Shown piece after piece: positions 1 to 10,049 of a DNA stretch of 64,000 bases. Origin of the DNA: Azolla caroliniana (taxonomy: Eukaryota; Polypodiophyta); the NCBI GenBank assembly GCA_043228905.1, contig JBHGNT010000012.1, positions 11,532,001 through 11,596,000 of the forward strand. Reading direction: 5' to 3'. The notes under the pieces were generated by a model. It did no database searches and had not been told where the DNA came from. It saw only the letters and a list, made by a program, of their open reading frames with translations. A program made the translations under genes and the position numbers. How positions within the stretch are numbered: position 1 is the first letter of the stretch; each line of letters starts with the position of its first letter.

Positions 1-173
1 CTGCTCCGCACTAATCAAGGTACCATTCCATGTCTGATACGTAACTAGGTACCAGACTGGCATAGCTTTCCGGATTGTGACACGGTCCTCCCTTCCCACC
101 TATTCAGACTCCTTGGTCTGAGATCCTGGTGGTTCCCTCCTATTTCTACGCATCCATGCGGAAAACCGCAACA
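1..173 (+). repeat. TRG-1 5' LTR, 3' portion
   Basis: The segment ends in ...ACA at 173 and is followed at once by TCTTTGGTGAGCTCGACGTG. The same LTR-end to leader junction occurs at 12377/12378 and 53099/53100 in the better preserved TRG-2 and TRG-3. Only the U5 side lies inside the window, and the rest of the LTR is beyond the left edge. It is diverged from the other two copies, so I rely on the junction and on the gag remnant that follows. Confidence 0.55.
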
Positions 174-177
174 TCTT

Positions 178-193
178 TGGTGAGCTCGACGTG
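178..193 (+). promoter_or_regulatory. Primer-binding site of TRG-1
   Basis: TGGTGAGCTCGACGTG lies five bases after the LTR end. TRG-2 (12383-12398) and TRG-3 (53104-53119) have TGGTGAACCCGACGTG and TGGTGAACCCGATGTG at the same place. A leading TGG is expected for pairing with a tRNA CCA end. I have not identified the tRNA, and it is not the initiator-Met type used by the copia elements here. Confidence 0.6.
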
Positions 194-218
194 AAAAGGG
201 CGGTAGAGGAGTCCGAAG

Positions 219-1845
219 ATGAGAGGAAGCAAAATCGTTGAAGCCATGGCAGCGACTGTCGACCACCTAAACGCTCGAGAGCGAGCGCCCTCTACAGGGT
301 TGTTGAATCGATAGTCGTCACGATAGGCCATTTCAATGGACAACATGTGACTAGCTACCTAGATACCAACCGGGCTAAGCTGATGATGAGGGACATACCA
401 GAGGTCAGACGGCTTGCCGGATTCCCTCAAGTCGTTACGCAGAGCATCCACGCCGAGGTGCTCGAGGTGCGAGCAAACTGTCGTAACTGGGTAGAATTCG
501 AGAGGCAGCTCCTCGAAAGGTATGGTTTCGACGACTCCCTCTGGTTGTCGAAGAAGGACTTTATGGATTAGGTGAAGAGACCCGACAAGGGATGGAAAAT
601 GTCAGCTCTGCTTTAGAAGTTCGAAAAGCGGTTCGTGAGACTCTCGACGCTAGACCGGACCGCGCTCGCGGATGAAATGAGACAGTGGATCGAGTCGGGA
701 ATGGCACCGACCAATGTGGTCGCAGGACCATCTGAGCGCAACTCTTGATGTGTAAGGGGAAGACAACTACAACCTAACCTCCGCAGGGTGTAGCACCCAA
801 CGCGTACTTACCTTGTGTGTACTGCAAAACAGTCTTGTACAAAGAACGAGAAATGGAAACAAGAGACCAATAGATAGAATACCAAGATTAGAGAGATAAA
901 CTATATTAAAATGGCGCTCTCATAATACGCTAGCTTTTTACAATAGTCTCTCGCCCCTTATCTACACAGGGCTTCTAATCGATTACGCTCCCTGCGTAAA
1001 ATCGTTACACGCGTTACTTTAACGCTCCTAATATACTACTCTATTTTTCATGTGTTATGTCCGGCGGTTACAATTCCGGCGGACAACAAAAATCTCCACA
1101 TTGCGCAAGCATGGAGGGATGGCGGGGGTCAATCGCGCGACCAGAGGCCGCCGTTCGACCAGAGGTGCATGTGGTGCGACGTTGTCGGCCACATCCGGAG
1201 GGACTGTGCTGATTTCGCAGAGGTGCTTAAGAGTAACTTGGAGTACCTTTGGAATGGTCGGGTACACGCCAGCGATACGTGAAGGGCCTTGGAGGTAAAT
1301 ACTGGCTGCGGTGGAATGAAAAGGGTAATGGAGGAAGCTGCGGCGCGGCACACCGAAACCATCCACTATTTGGCATCCACCGGGATCCGGGTAGGACGGG
1401 ATAGGAGTGTCGGCTCCGAATTCTGGCCACTAGTGTTGGGAGGCCTGTCAAGGGCAATACTAGGAAAGGAAGAGGCGGACCTTGTGGAGAAGCGGGTCTA
1501 GGAAGTCACCGGGTGGAGCGACCCGGTCGAAAAAAGATTGGCTTCATGGAGGTTGCTTGCCAGAACTACGAAGTTTTGGTAGAGGACAAATGGGCCGGGA
1601 AAAGTGGAGGAGTCAAACTGTCTAACCGGTATGATACCCGTAGTGCGCAGAAGAAGAGTGACGGAGGTCCGACAGGCCCATGGGATGGGACGAAGCTGAC
1701 GAGCTTCCGGTTAAGCTCGGAGATAGAGAGGGTGATGGACCTACGGAAGTTCTTCGAGGAGTGGATCCTCGTGGGCGAAAACGCGGATGAGGGTGAGGAT
1801 CTGGGAGAGGACCTGATCAACGACGACCCGGTAAGGGACGCGTAA
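219..1845 (+). pseudogene. TRG-1 gag and downstream ORF remnants
   Basis: Decayed coding region of a gag-only LTR element. The stretch 320-571 reads like the capsid-type Gag of TRG-2 (12422) and TRG-3 (53138): a GHFNG block corresponds to SYFNG, followed by a helix-rich region with a FERQLLERYGFD block matching FEKALLEEYGYE. Several stops follow from 569 on. At 1160-1205 there is a CCHC zinc knuckle (CMWC-DVVG-H-IRRD-C), which the other two TRG copies lack. The open stretch 1513-1845 ends in an acidic tail and may correspond to the second ORF of TRG-2, but similarity is weak. A 284-bp LTR-like block (789-1072) interrupts the gene. Whatever Gag this encoded is no longer translatable in one piece. 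Confidence 0.55.
789..1072 (-). repeat. Candidate solo LTR inside TRG-1
   Basis: Non-coding AT-richer block in the middle of the TRG-1 gag remnant. It starts TGTAGC and ends GTTACA, so read on the minus strand it runs TGTAAC...GCTACA with the TG...CA ends of an LTR. I see no target-site duplication (left flank CAGGG, right flank ATTCC) and no second copy in the window, so it may be another kind of insert. Confidence 0.3.
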
Positions 1846-1917
1846 AGTCTGAGTCACAATCTCCACCACTTCACTACTTGGCACATGTCGGAGGATGTGC
1901 AGTTTGGTGGGGGTGGA

Positions 1918-2440
1918 TGTCGTCAAGGATTCCGGCTAAAGAGGGAAACGGAGCGAGACGCACGAGAATGGTTGTTTACACGGATGTACAAAGTTTAGCC
2001 TTTATGTGTGAAACATGTAATAACATTGGACTAGTAATTACTAGGTAGTAGGGTTAATGGGCACTTTAAAGACCCGCACGAATAAAGAGGAATGTGGGAG
2101 TTTGACATTATGGAATCGAGGAAAATATCTATCGGAAGCTGCTGATTTAACTATCTGATGTAACAGCTCTCTCTCCCCTTGGGCTAAAAGGAGGGAGAAA
2201 AGACTGAGAAAGGGATCCAGAAATTAGGAGGAGGAAGTGTTGTCGGATTGAGCGTCAAGTTCTCTACCTCTCTCTCTCTTCCCGTCTTGTGCTCTGCACC
2301 GTTTCGAACAAGGAGTGGAAGCCTCTGCTCTCGCTTGCAGCTCGCGTGTTCCCGAGCAAAGATTCTTTGTCTTGTCTCCCTGTGTGTGTCTATGTGTGTC
2401 TCTCCTGAGAAGGAGCTCCAAGTAACCAACCGGTACAAAA
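1918..2440 (+). repeat. TRG-1 3' LTR with polypurine tract
   Basis: A purine-rich GGTGGGGGTGGA tract at 1906-1917 precedes TGTCGTCAAGG. In TRG-2 the same tract at 14598-14609 precedes TGTCGTGACG. A TTGGGCTAAAAGG block near 2178 corresponds to TTGGGCTATAAAAGG in the TRG-3 LTR, so the TATA box has been altered. Pyrimidine-rich sequence follows (2262-2410). The right border is not sharp. Sequence related to Ty3-A1 starts by about 2480. Confidence 0.5.
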
Positions 2441-2504
2441 CCCCGCGCGTACCGTAGGACCTGCCCCGGGTACAACAGACAATGCCGAATCTAGCAATGC
2501 ACGG

Positions 2505-3212
2505 AAAGCCTACTGCTACTACTGCCGACAGGAAGGCCATTATAGTAACCAGTGCCCGGTAAAGAGCTATGAAAAACGACCGGCGGTAAATATGGTAGTC
2601 CCTGAGGTGGCAGACCTGCAGCAGGTGACCACAAGGTCGAAGGGCATGGCCAAAGAATGGGAGACATAGGAGACCATACGGAAACAAGCAACGGAATGGG
2701 TAAAGAAAGCAAACGAGCAGAATGTCACAGACTTACAGCAGCAAAAGGAGAACACCGCAGGGCTTGCCGGCAGTAGTCACTCCGAGAACGAGACATGGCA
2801 GGCGTTGCAAGAATGCCAGATTACGTTACCACTAGGAAGACTCCTACAACTCGTGCCAAGATTCACGGAAGGACTGAAGACGGCCATGACGGCAGGAGAA
2901 CCATCACCGGCACCGGTACTCTTCTCGAATCCGGAGGAGGGACCAACAGTGGTAGACACCAGCAGTCCGGTAATCACTGCCATTGTAAAAGGGAAAGAAC
3001 TCCCTGGCACAGTTATAGGCGGAGGCTCTGGGGTAAATGTAATAAGCCTCCGGACGTGTGATGACCTAGGAATCCACGAGTGGGAGCCATGTCCGTTCTG
3101 GTTGCGGATGGGCGATACAAGCTCAGTGCGGCCGACAGGATTAATACGGAAATTAGAAGTCACCGTCGGCGGGCATACATTTCACATCTCGGCCGTAGTG
3201 CTACAATTATAG
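2505..3212 (+). pseudogene. Ty3-A1 nucleocapsid and aspartic protease remnant
   Basis: One reading frame holds a CCHC knuckle at 2514-2555 (C-YY-C-RQEG-H-YSNQ-C), a TAG at 2667-2669, and then a retropepsin-like region. In the protease the usual D-S/T/G-G active site corresponds to VIGGGSGVN at about 3013, so the catalytic Asp is Gly (GGC where GAC is expected). The flap and C-terminal region continue to a TAG at 3210-3212, after which the same frame runs into RT. The missing Asp implies that this copy could not process its polyprotein even without the stops. Confidence 0.7.
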
Positions 3213-4600
3213 GCACAAGGCGCATACCCGCTATTGATGGGGTGGCCATGGTTGAAAACGGCACATATCAAACAGAATTGGCGAAAAAATATAATTACCT
3301 TCCGGCGAGGAAAAGCCAAGGTACGGGTACCAACACAGCCAAGGACGAGCACTGGCAAGGAATGTACACCGTTGTATGCAGAATGCATCAACATGCTCGA
3401 AGGGTTAGCGGACGAAGAAGAAGCTCAATACCTACAGGAAAACCCGAAGATCATACCCCTCTTTGAAATTGACATTGCCGAAGCCGTAGCACCGTACTTA
3501 CCGCAACCGGAAGAACCGGATAAAGACGCAATCCGGGAGTTACGACAAGCGCAGGAAGCGTTGGAACGGGAAATGGCCGTTTCACAGCGCGTAAAAGCAT
3601 CGCAACTGGAAGAGGTGAATTTAGGCACCACGGACGAAGCAAAACCGGTGCACATCGCCAAGGAGATGAAGTCCGGAGACAAAAGGGCGATGATAACACT
3701 TCTCACGGAATTTCGCGACGTATTCGCCTGGTCATACGAAGACATGCGAGGACTCGACCCTCAGTTATACCAGCATCAAGTGCACTTGAGCAAGGACGCA
3801 AAACCAGTGGCACAAAGAAGGTACCGGATGAATCCCAATTATGCTGCCAAGGTCAAGGAAGAAATCGACAAACTGCTAAGAGTTGGCTTTATCCGTCCGG
3901 TAAAGAAAGCGACATGGCTAAGCCCGATCGTAGTCGTACCGAAGAAGAACAGAAAAATTCGAGTTTGTGTGGACAACCGGAAACTCAATGCGGCTACGGT
4001 AACGGATGCGTTTCCACTTCCGTTCACAGATGGAGTGTTGGATGCCGTCGCCGGCCACGAGGTCTATAGCTTCCTAGACGGATTCAACGGGTATAATCAG
4101 ATCCGGATGCACCCCGACGACCAAGAGAAAACGGCATTCGTCACCGAATGGGGGTGTTTGTGGCCGTGGTGATGATGTTCGGACTCAAAACGGCACCGGC
4201 AACATTTCAACGAATCATCATGGAAATCTTTGGTGAATATATTCCGGCTTTTATGCAGGTTTTCCTTGACGATTTCGCCGTCTATAGCCGGGAGGAGGAC
4301 CATTTTCAGCACCTCCGTCTTTGTCTAGAAAAGTGTAGAGCGTACCGGCTAAGCTTGAATCCGGCAAAGTGTGTATTTGGCGTGTCCAGTGGAACTTTAT
4401 TAGGACATATTGTGAGCCAGGAAGGTATTGCAGTCGACTCGGACAAAGTGAAAGCCATATTAGAAGCACTGGCGCCGGCAACGGCAAAGGCATTAAGCCG
4501 GTTCTTAGGCCAGATCCGGTGGCACAGCCGGATGCTCCGATACTTGGCCGACCTAGCTACACCGTTACATGCCGCCATACATCGGACACCATTCCAGTAG
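3213..4600 (+). pseudogene. Ty3-A1 reverse transcriptase
   Basis: The linker and fingers/palm of a Ty3 RT are well preserved. FIRPVKKATWLSP, then VCVDNRKLNAATV, then FLDGFNGYNQI with the first catalytic Asp lie in the frame that ends at 4172. MFGLKTAPATFQR and the catalytic FLDD motif (about 4265) lie in the next frame, 4148-4600. The frame change falls in a G run at 4151-4155, where one G appears to be missing. Thumb and connection sequence follow up to a TAG at 4598-4600. Catalytic residues look intact, so the frameshift is the main lesion. Confidence 0.85.
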
Positions 4601-5030
4601 ACCGATACTAAGGATAGGGCGTATAAGGCCCTCAAGGTACTATTGTCGCAGGCACCGGTAGTACAACCTTCGGATTGGAGTAAAGAATTTCATGTGTTCG
4701 TGGACGCCTCCGACATCGCAATCGGAAGCGTACTGATGCAGCTTATGGAACCAAAGTGGTACCGGCCAGAAGCTATCCCAAACAGAACGGAACTACTCTA
4801 CTACGGAACGGGAAGCTCTAGGAATGATCTACAGTGTGACAAAGTTTCGGCACTATTTATTGGGAAGGAAGTTTTCCTTCCATGTAGATCATTCGGCACT
4901 CCTTTACCTGGTGTCCAAGGCGTCACTCACCGGCAAATTGGCCCGGTGGACCTTATTGTTACAGGAGTTCGAGTTTGAAATATTCCACCGACCCGGTATA
5001 CAGCATGCCGTAGCAGATTACTTAAGCTGA
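4601..5030 (+). pseudogene. Ty3-A1 RNase H
   Basis: FHVFVDASDIAIGSVL (from about 4690) carries the first RNase H Asp in the typical DAS context. The middle is frameshifted near 4800, and the C-terminal part resumes at 4824 with HVDHSALLYLV and ends FHRPGIQHAVADYLS before a TGA at 5028. This matches the C-terminal end of Ty3 RNase H (NxVADxLS). No single frame covers the domain. Confidence 0.75.
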
Positions 5031-5153
5031 TTGGAGTCCGGAGAGACGGGTGACGGAGTACCGGATGAGTTTCCAGATGCGGAGCTGTTTCGAGTCACTA
5101 CGGAGACGGCAGCAGATGAGACAGTGGCCTAGGAAGATAAGTGGCTCACAAAT

Positions 5154-6674
5154 ATGCACCAGTTTCTGAGCACAGGACTGCCTCCGGAAGAGCTGAACCG
5201 GGACGAACGGAAACGCCTGGCGGTACAAAGCCGACATTTCTGCTTACTGCAAGACACACTGTACCACAAGGGCGCTGACGGCATATGGAGACGGGCGGTG
5301 CGTAGCGATGAAAAGGAACTGATACTGAGGGAAGCCCACTGCGGAGTTGCCGGAGGTCACTATGCCGGAGATGCGACTGCCAGAAAAATATGGCAAAGTG
5401 GCCTATGGTGGCCAATGACATTAAGAGATGCGGTACGGTACGCAAAAGAATGTGACCTATGCTAGAGAATGGGCCAGCCAACGGAGCAGGCTCGTATGCC
5501 ACACCAGCTGGTACTACCACTCGAGCCATTCCAAAAGTGGGGGCTGGACTTTGTAGGACCGTTCAAGCCACCGGCAATGAGAACAGGTAATCGGTACGTT
5601 ATCGTTGCTACGGATTACTGCACGAAATGGGTGGAGGCCAAAGCTTTACGGGATAACACCATTGCGTCAATGGCAAAGTTTCTATATGAGTACATCTGGT
5701 GCCGTTACGGATGCCCCATTGAATTGATAAGTGACCAAGGGGGGCACTTTCTCGGACAAGTAGTGGAAAGCCTAACGAACTTCTATGTCATGGTCCACAA
5801 ACGAAGCACACCTTACTATCCACAGGCGAACGGATTAGCGGAATCAACAAACAAGACGCTCCAGAACATCCTTCGGAAGATCGTCAACGAGAACCGGACG
5901 GATTGGGACACAAAGCTACATAGCGCGTTTTGGGCATACTGGACGGCATACAAAACGAGCATCCGAACAGCACCGTTCCAGTTGGCGTTCGGACTCGAGG
6001 CGGTCATGCCGGTAGAATTTCAAGTACCTAGCTTACGGATCCAGCTACGAGAATGGCTGAACGAGAAGGAGTCGGAGACAATAAGGTTGACATCGCTATG
6101 TGAGTTGGAGGAACAACGGTTGGCCAACATCCTACATTTAGAATTGGAGCAACGGCGACGGAAAGCATTCGTCGACCGGCACAGGAAAGGTAACGAAAAA
6201 ATGTTCGCAATCGGCAAACTAGTGTTAGTATTCCAAACCCGGATGGGCAAGATGTCGGGTAAACTAAGGTTTAGATGGACCGGACCATATTGGCTAACAC
6301 GGGAGTATAATGGGTCCTACCAGTTGGGGACACTTGCCGGCGAAGTGCTGGGCAAATGGGTCAACGGATTCTGGTTAAAAGCATATAGAGGACCGATGCC
6401 TAAGAACCCGTTTGAGCAAAGGACCAACGACAACCGTCGCCGGCTGAGGGCCAGCCGGGAACCAGTCAACCGGAGACCACTACGACGCAGGGAGCAACGA
6501 CAAGAGACGCCGGTGTCAGAGCCACAAACGGAGGAGCAGCCGGAGCAACCACCAACGGACCCGCCGCAACAGACAGCAACAGAGCAGCAACAGCAACAAC
6601 AACAACAACCACTTCTAGATGAACCATTGGAGCCTCTCGAACAAAGCATTCTGGACATTTTGGACGAAGAATAG
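5154..6674 (+). CDS. Ty3-A1 integrase with polyglutamine tail
   Basis: Integrase acts in the nucleus by joining element cDNA to host DNA. The H2C2 finger (AHCGVAGGH ... ECDLC) is in 5335-5462, with one TAG at 5463-5465, and then a 401-codon open frame. The catalytic DDE residues are visible: GLDFVGPF, LISDQGGHF and NGLAESTNK. The C-terminal domain has a GPY-like motif (RWTGPYWLTREY), followed by an Arg-rich linker and a tail with PEQPP and a run of eight Gln near 6570-6608. There is no chromodomain. The tail ends ILDILDEE, and a similar LNILHILDDA end occurs at 41282-41310 in Ty3-A2. Apart from the single stop, this is one of the better preserved coding stretches here. Confidence 0.85.
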
Positions 6675-6708
6675 CAAGGGTTGGTTGTGGATTCGACGTA
6701 CAAGGTAC

Positions 6709-7095
6709 TGTCCCACGGGCGTGCCATGTGTTACCGGCCGGCAAAGGAGTCCAGAGTGGGAAACGGAGAGCTAATTAAGTAGTAGGAATGTGGTTGTAAT
6801 TAAGCTATGAGTGTGGACGGACGGACCGGAAACGGTATGCCGTTCCGGATCCGGACCGATCCCGAACAGGTGCGGATGGCACCGTTTTGTAATACAGACC
6901 GGAAACCTATTTAAAGGCCCGGATACAATGTAATAGTTAGCGGTTTATTAATGAAAGCTTAAGCGTTGTTATCTCTCTGTGTTAATTGCCGTTCTATCTT
7001 AATTGTTATATCTTACGCGTGTTGTGAAGACGAGCCTAATAAGTAACTTAATTAAGTCGGATTAAGCGTTGAAGTCTAATCCGGTTGCCGTAACA
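6709..7095 (+). repeat. Ty3-A1 3' LTR (approximate borders)
   Basis: The stretch TGTCCCACGG...CCGTAACA has TG...CA ends and a TATTTAAA box at 6908-6915. The start matches TGTCCCACAG at 41345 in the related Ty3-A2, which also has a TATA box about 165 bp downstream. Borders are inferred from this pair because no 5' LTR of the same copy is present. The sequence after 7095 (CCCTTTGGTGAAGTG) resembles a TRG-type primer-binding site. Confidence 0.5.
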
Positions 7096-7130
7096 CCCTT
7101 TGGTGAAGTGTCTCCCGTAGACACCCTGTG

Positions 7131-8326
7131 TTAGGCCATTGTCCGGCAGGCATCATCATAGTGCTCTAACACTCGAAGGCACGGTGATCCATCAAGGACA
7201 TAAAGGAGATTCTTGTAGAAAAGTAAGTTATCTTGCCACTTGAACTCCTTATAGCGTCGAGATGTCCCTGGAAATGTGGAGCAAAATGCATAATTTGGAC
7301 CAAGGTGGACAAAGACATCCTTAGCAAAATCATCAGATTGAAGTTGTTGTCGAATAGTATCAAGAAGACTTGAATCCAATGGCGTGGCACAAACCGTGGT
7401 TGCTTGTAGTTTTGCTAGACCAACGAGAACTTGCCTTTGATTGTTGAAAGTTGGATGTCCAGGGCGAAGTGCCAAATATGAGCGACAAGATAGAGCATCT
7501 ACTTTCCCTTGTTGTTTCCCTGGGTAGAAAATGATCTTGAAATCAAAATGAGTTGAAAATTGCGCCCACCAAGCTTGTCACCTATCTAGCACTCGAGTCG
7601 TCTGAAAATATGTAAGATTTTTGTGGTCACTATAAATGATGATTTGATGAGGCGAACCTTCCAAGCAATGTCACCATTACGCAAACGAGTCGGCCACAAC
7701 TAGTAACTCTTTGTCATGGACCTCGTAGTTGATCTCCACAAAATTAAATTTTTTTGAGTGAAACGCGACTGGATGCAACTAACCATCTTCACCTAGCTGC
7801 GATAGGATGCTCCCCAATGCAAAGTCGGATGCGTCTGCCTCAATGATAAATGGCTTTTACGGATCAACATGAGCTAAGACAAGAGCTAATGTGAATGCCT
7901 CTTTCAACTGAGTAAAGGCTTTGTCTGCTTCATGAGTCCAAACAAATGCTGGATTTCTCTTTGTGAGTTGAGTGAGCGGCAATACAATCTTCGAATAATT
8001 CCATATGAATTTTCAATACAAGTTGGCAAATCCAAGGAAACACTGGACATCGCGGACGGAACTTGGAGTATGCCATTGCAATATTGTTTAAACTTTCGCT
8101 AGATCCATGAAGATACCTTTGGATGAAATGGTATCACCCAAGGACTCAACTTCTTTGCAATAAAATTTCCACTTCTCCAGTTTGGCATAAAGACCATACT
8201 ATCTTAAGCATTGGAGTACCTTCTGCACATGTATATCATGCTTCGTCTGTGTTCTAGAGTAAATCAATAGATCATCTAAATAGATGATGAGAAAGATATC
8301 TAGAAAATCTCGGAAAATGTCATTTT
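7131..8326 (-). pseudogene. Ty3-B pol fragment (RT, RNase H, integrase finger)
   Basis: Read on the minus strand from 8326 downward. An RT fragment has the YLDD catalytic motif (YLDDLLIYSRTQ near 8280), then the thumb, then RNase H starting FIIEADASDFALGS (about 7850) and [16 protein letters not shown] (about 7630), then the integrase N-terminal region to about 7131. The last open piece is 7131-7475. Numerous stops break it. It begins abruptly in mid-RT at the first base of the Copia-B1 LTR, so it is the older sequence into which, or beside which, Copia-B1 came to lie. It is a different Ty3 lineage from Ty3-A. Confidence 0.75.
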
Positions 8327-8941
8327 TGTTAGGAAACAGGTCCCTCCGGATGGTGAAGACCCGGTGAGAACCGGATGAAGAGTACCCGGCTACGGAGAGC
8401 CGGATGGTGCAGACCCGGTGAGAACTGGATGTCGAGTACCCGACAAGCGCCGGATGATGCAGGCCCGGTGAGGAGTAGTCACCGGATGAAGAGACATATT
8501 CGTAAATATGTTTCTAAGAGTCCATCGTGGCTATATTTGTAAATAGTCGAAAAGTCATATTAGTATAAATATGATTTAGGGCAAACTTTAGTTCTGAGAG
8601 TTGTTGTCATTCTTGTTCTGCGTAAGATCAGAACGCGTAACTGTGTACAAAGAGAGAGAGAGAAACGAAGAGGTTGTTGCCTCTGTTGTAACCGCCGCCT
8701 GTGGCGAAGATAGAAAGCTCAAGGTTGTTGCCTCGGTGCTTTACTGTTATACACTGTAACATAGTGATAGTTTGCAGCCTATGGGCTGCCGTGGTTTTTT
8801 CCCTAGCTTGGGTTTTTTCCACGTAAACATCCTGTGTACTCTTCTCTTCACTGTGTCGTGCATTCATTCCCCATTTTCTGTGTTTTATTCTAAGCTCGGT
8901 TGTGGCCGAGTGTTGTTCATCGGAGCGTGTAGTTCCTGTCA
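8327..8941 (+). repeat. Copia-B1 5' LTR (615 bp) carrying the satellite seed
   Basis: It starts TGTTAGGAAACAGG and ends CCTGTCA, with a TATAAATA box at 8564-8571. At 8347-8490 the U3 holds two to three tandem degenerate units: the first is exactly 54 bp (CCGGATGGTGAAGAC...), the second 50 bp, the third partial. These are homologous to the 54-bp satellite at 57571-64000. A GA-rich stretch (8650-8662) lies in R/U5. Other copies of this LTR are at 40337-40914 and 57226-57570, the latter rearranged. Confidence 0.85.
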
Positions 8942-8944
8942 AAG

Positions 8945-8955
8945 TGGTATCAGAG
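8945..8955 (+). promoter_or_regulatory. Copia-B1 primer-binding site
   Basis: TGGTATCAGAG lies three bases after the LTR end. It is the established complement of the 3' end of plant initiator tRNA-Met, used by most plant Ty1/copia elements. Confidence 0.85.
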
Positions 8956-8992
8956 TGAAACGACACAGAAGATAGACGAATCGTTGGGCGGC

Positions 8993-10049
8993 ATGTTCAA
9001 GATCACTGGCTCCAACTATTCAGTGTGGAAGTCGAAGATGAGGGACATGCTTGTGGTTAAAGATCTTTGGTTGCCAGTTCAGTTTGGGGACAAGAGACCG
9101 GACAAGATTGACACCACGATATGGGAGGTGATGCACACGGTGCTTCATCAACATGAGCCTATACAACAACTTCAATGAAGAGAGTAAGGCTCATGAGCTC
9201 TGGGAGAAGATTGACATTATGTTTCAAAACAAAAATGTTGTTAACCAGGTTTCGGTATTCTGGAAGCTAGTAAGACTCCGGTACCAAGATGGCTCCAGCA
9301 TGGCGGAGCACAAGAATGCCTTCTAGGGGCTGATCCACTAGGCAACATCATTGGAAGTACCTCTCGCCGATGAGGTACTAGCGCTACTCCTGCTCGGTTC
9401 CCTCCCGGATAGCTGGGAGACGTTGGTTGTCACTTTGGGCAACGCCGAGCCGGAAGGAAAACGGTTATCCCTACCAAGAGTGAAGTCGAGCTTGCTAGAT
9501 GAGGAGGAGCATCGGAAAGATAAGGATACGAGATCCAACTCCAAAGTGCTCCTTACCGAATCGGAACGCGGAAGACAAAGGAACTGTAGTCCCCAGAACC
9601 GGGAGAAGTCGGGGACACGGTCAAAGTCAAGGGGGAGGCCTACTTGCTTCTATTGCGGCAACCTGGGACACTTCCAGAAGAACTGTTGGCATTTCCGGAA
9701 AGACAAGGAAACCGACGGTACTGAATCGAAGCGGACACCGGACCGGAACGGTAAAGACCGGAGGGGGCTGGACCGGAAGGGAACGACAGCAATCGCGGCA
9801 AGTGAAGAAGAGTTGATGCTCATCACTGAGGAGAGTGAGATATACCTTGCCGGCGATGAGATGACCTGGGTGGTCGACTCCGGAGCGTCGTTCCACCTTA
9901 CCGCGGACCGGAGATGCTTCTCATCCTACACAGCTGGTGATCACGGTTGTGTCTGGATGGGGAATGAAGGTACATGTCGAATTGTCGGCATAGGAGACGT
10001 GTGGCTGACAACACCAACCGGATGCAAGTTGTTGTTGAAGGATGTCTGA
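8993..10049 (+). pseudogene. Copia-B1 gag and protease
   Basis: The Gag N-terminus has the copia-type FKITGSNYSVWKSKMRD block, with the first ATG at 8993. The frame stops at 9176-9178. A one-base shift moves the rest into the frame that is open from 9351, with AEHKNAF followed by a TAG at about 9324. The CCHC knuckle is at 9650-9690 (C-FYC-GNLG-H-FQKN-C pattern) and the protease active site is VVDSGASFHLT near 9874. The frame ends with TGA at 10047-10049, at a codon that is also TGA in Copia-B2 (51368). Gag would form the particle and protease would process it, but both are separated by frame breaks here. Confidence 0.8.

Larger units (their letters stand above)
2482..7095 (+). mobile_element. 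Ty3-A1, Ty3/gypsy element lacking its 5' end
   Basis: Domain order is zinc knuckle, aspartic protease, RT, RNase H, integrase, then a 3' LTR-like region, which is the Ty3/gypsy order. The 5' LTR and N-terminal gag are missing, replaced by TRG-1 LTR sequence. The frame is broken by in-frame stops (2667, 3210, 5028, 5463) and by frame changes near 4151 and in RNase H near 4800. A related 3' end lies at 40915-41715 (Ty3-A2). The codons are unusually rich in CCGG, a bias shared with several other elements in the window. Confidence 0.85.

Noticed and set aside
2184-2687. 167-codon minus-strand ORF
   Set aside because: Overlaps LTR sequence and the Ty3-A1 zinc knuckle on the plus strand. No motif.
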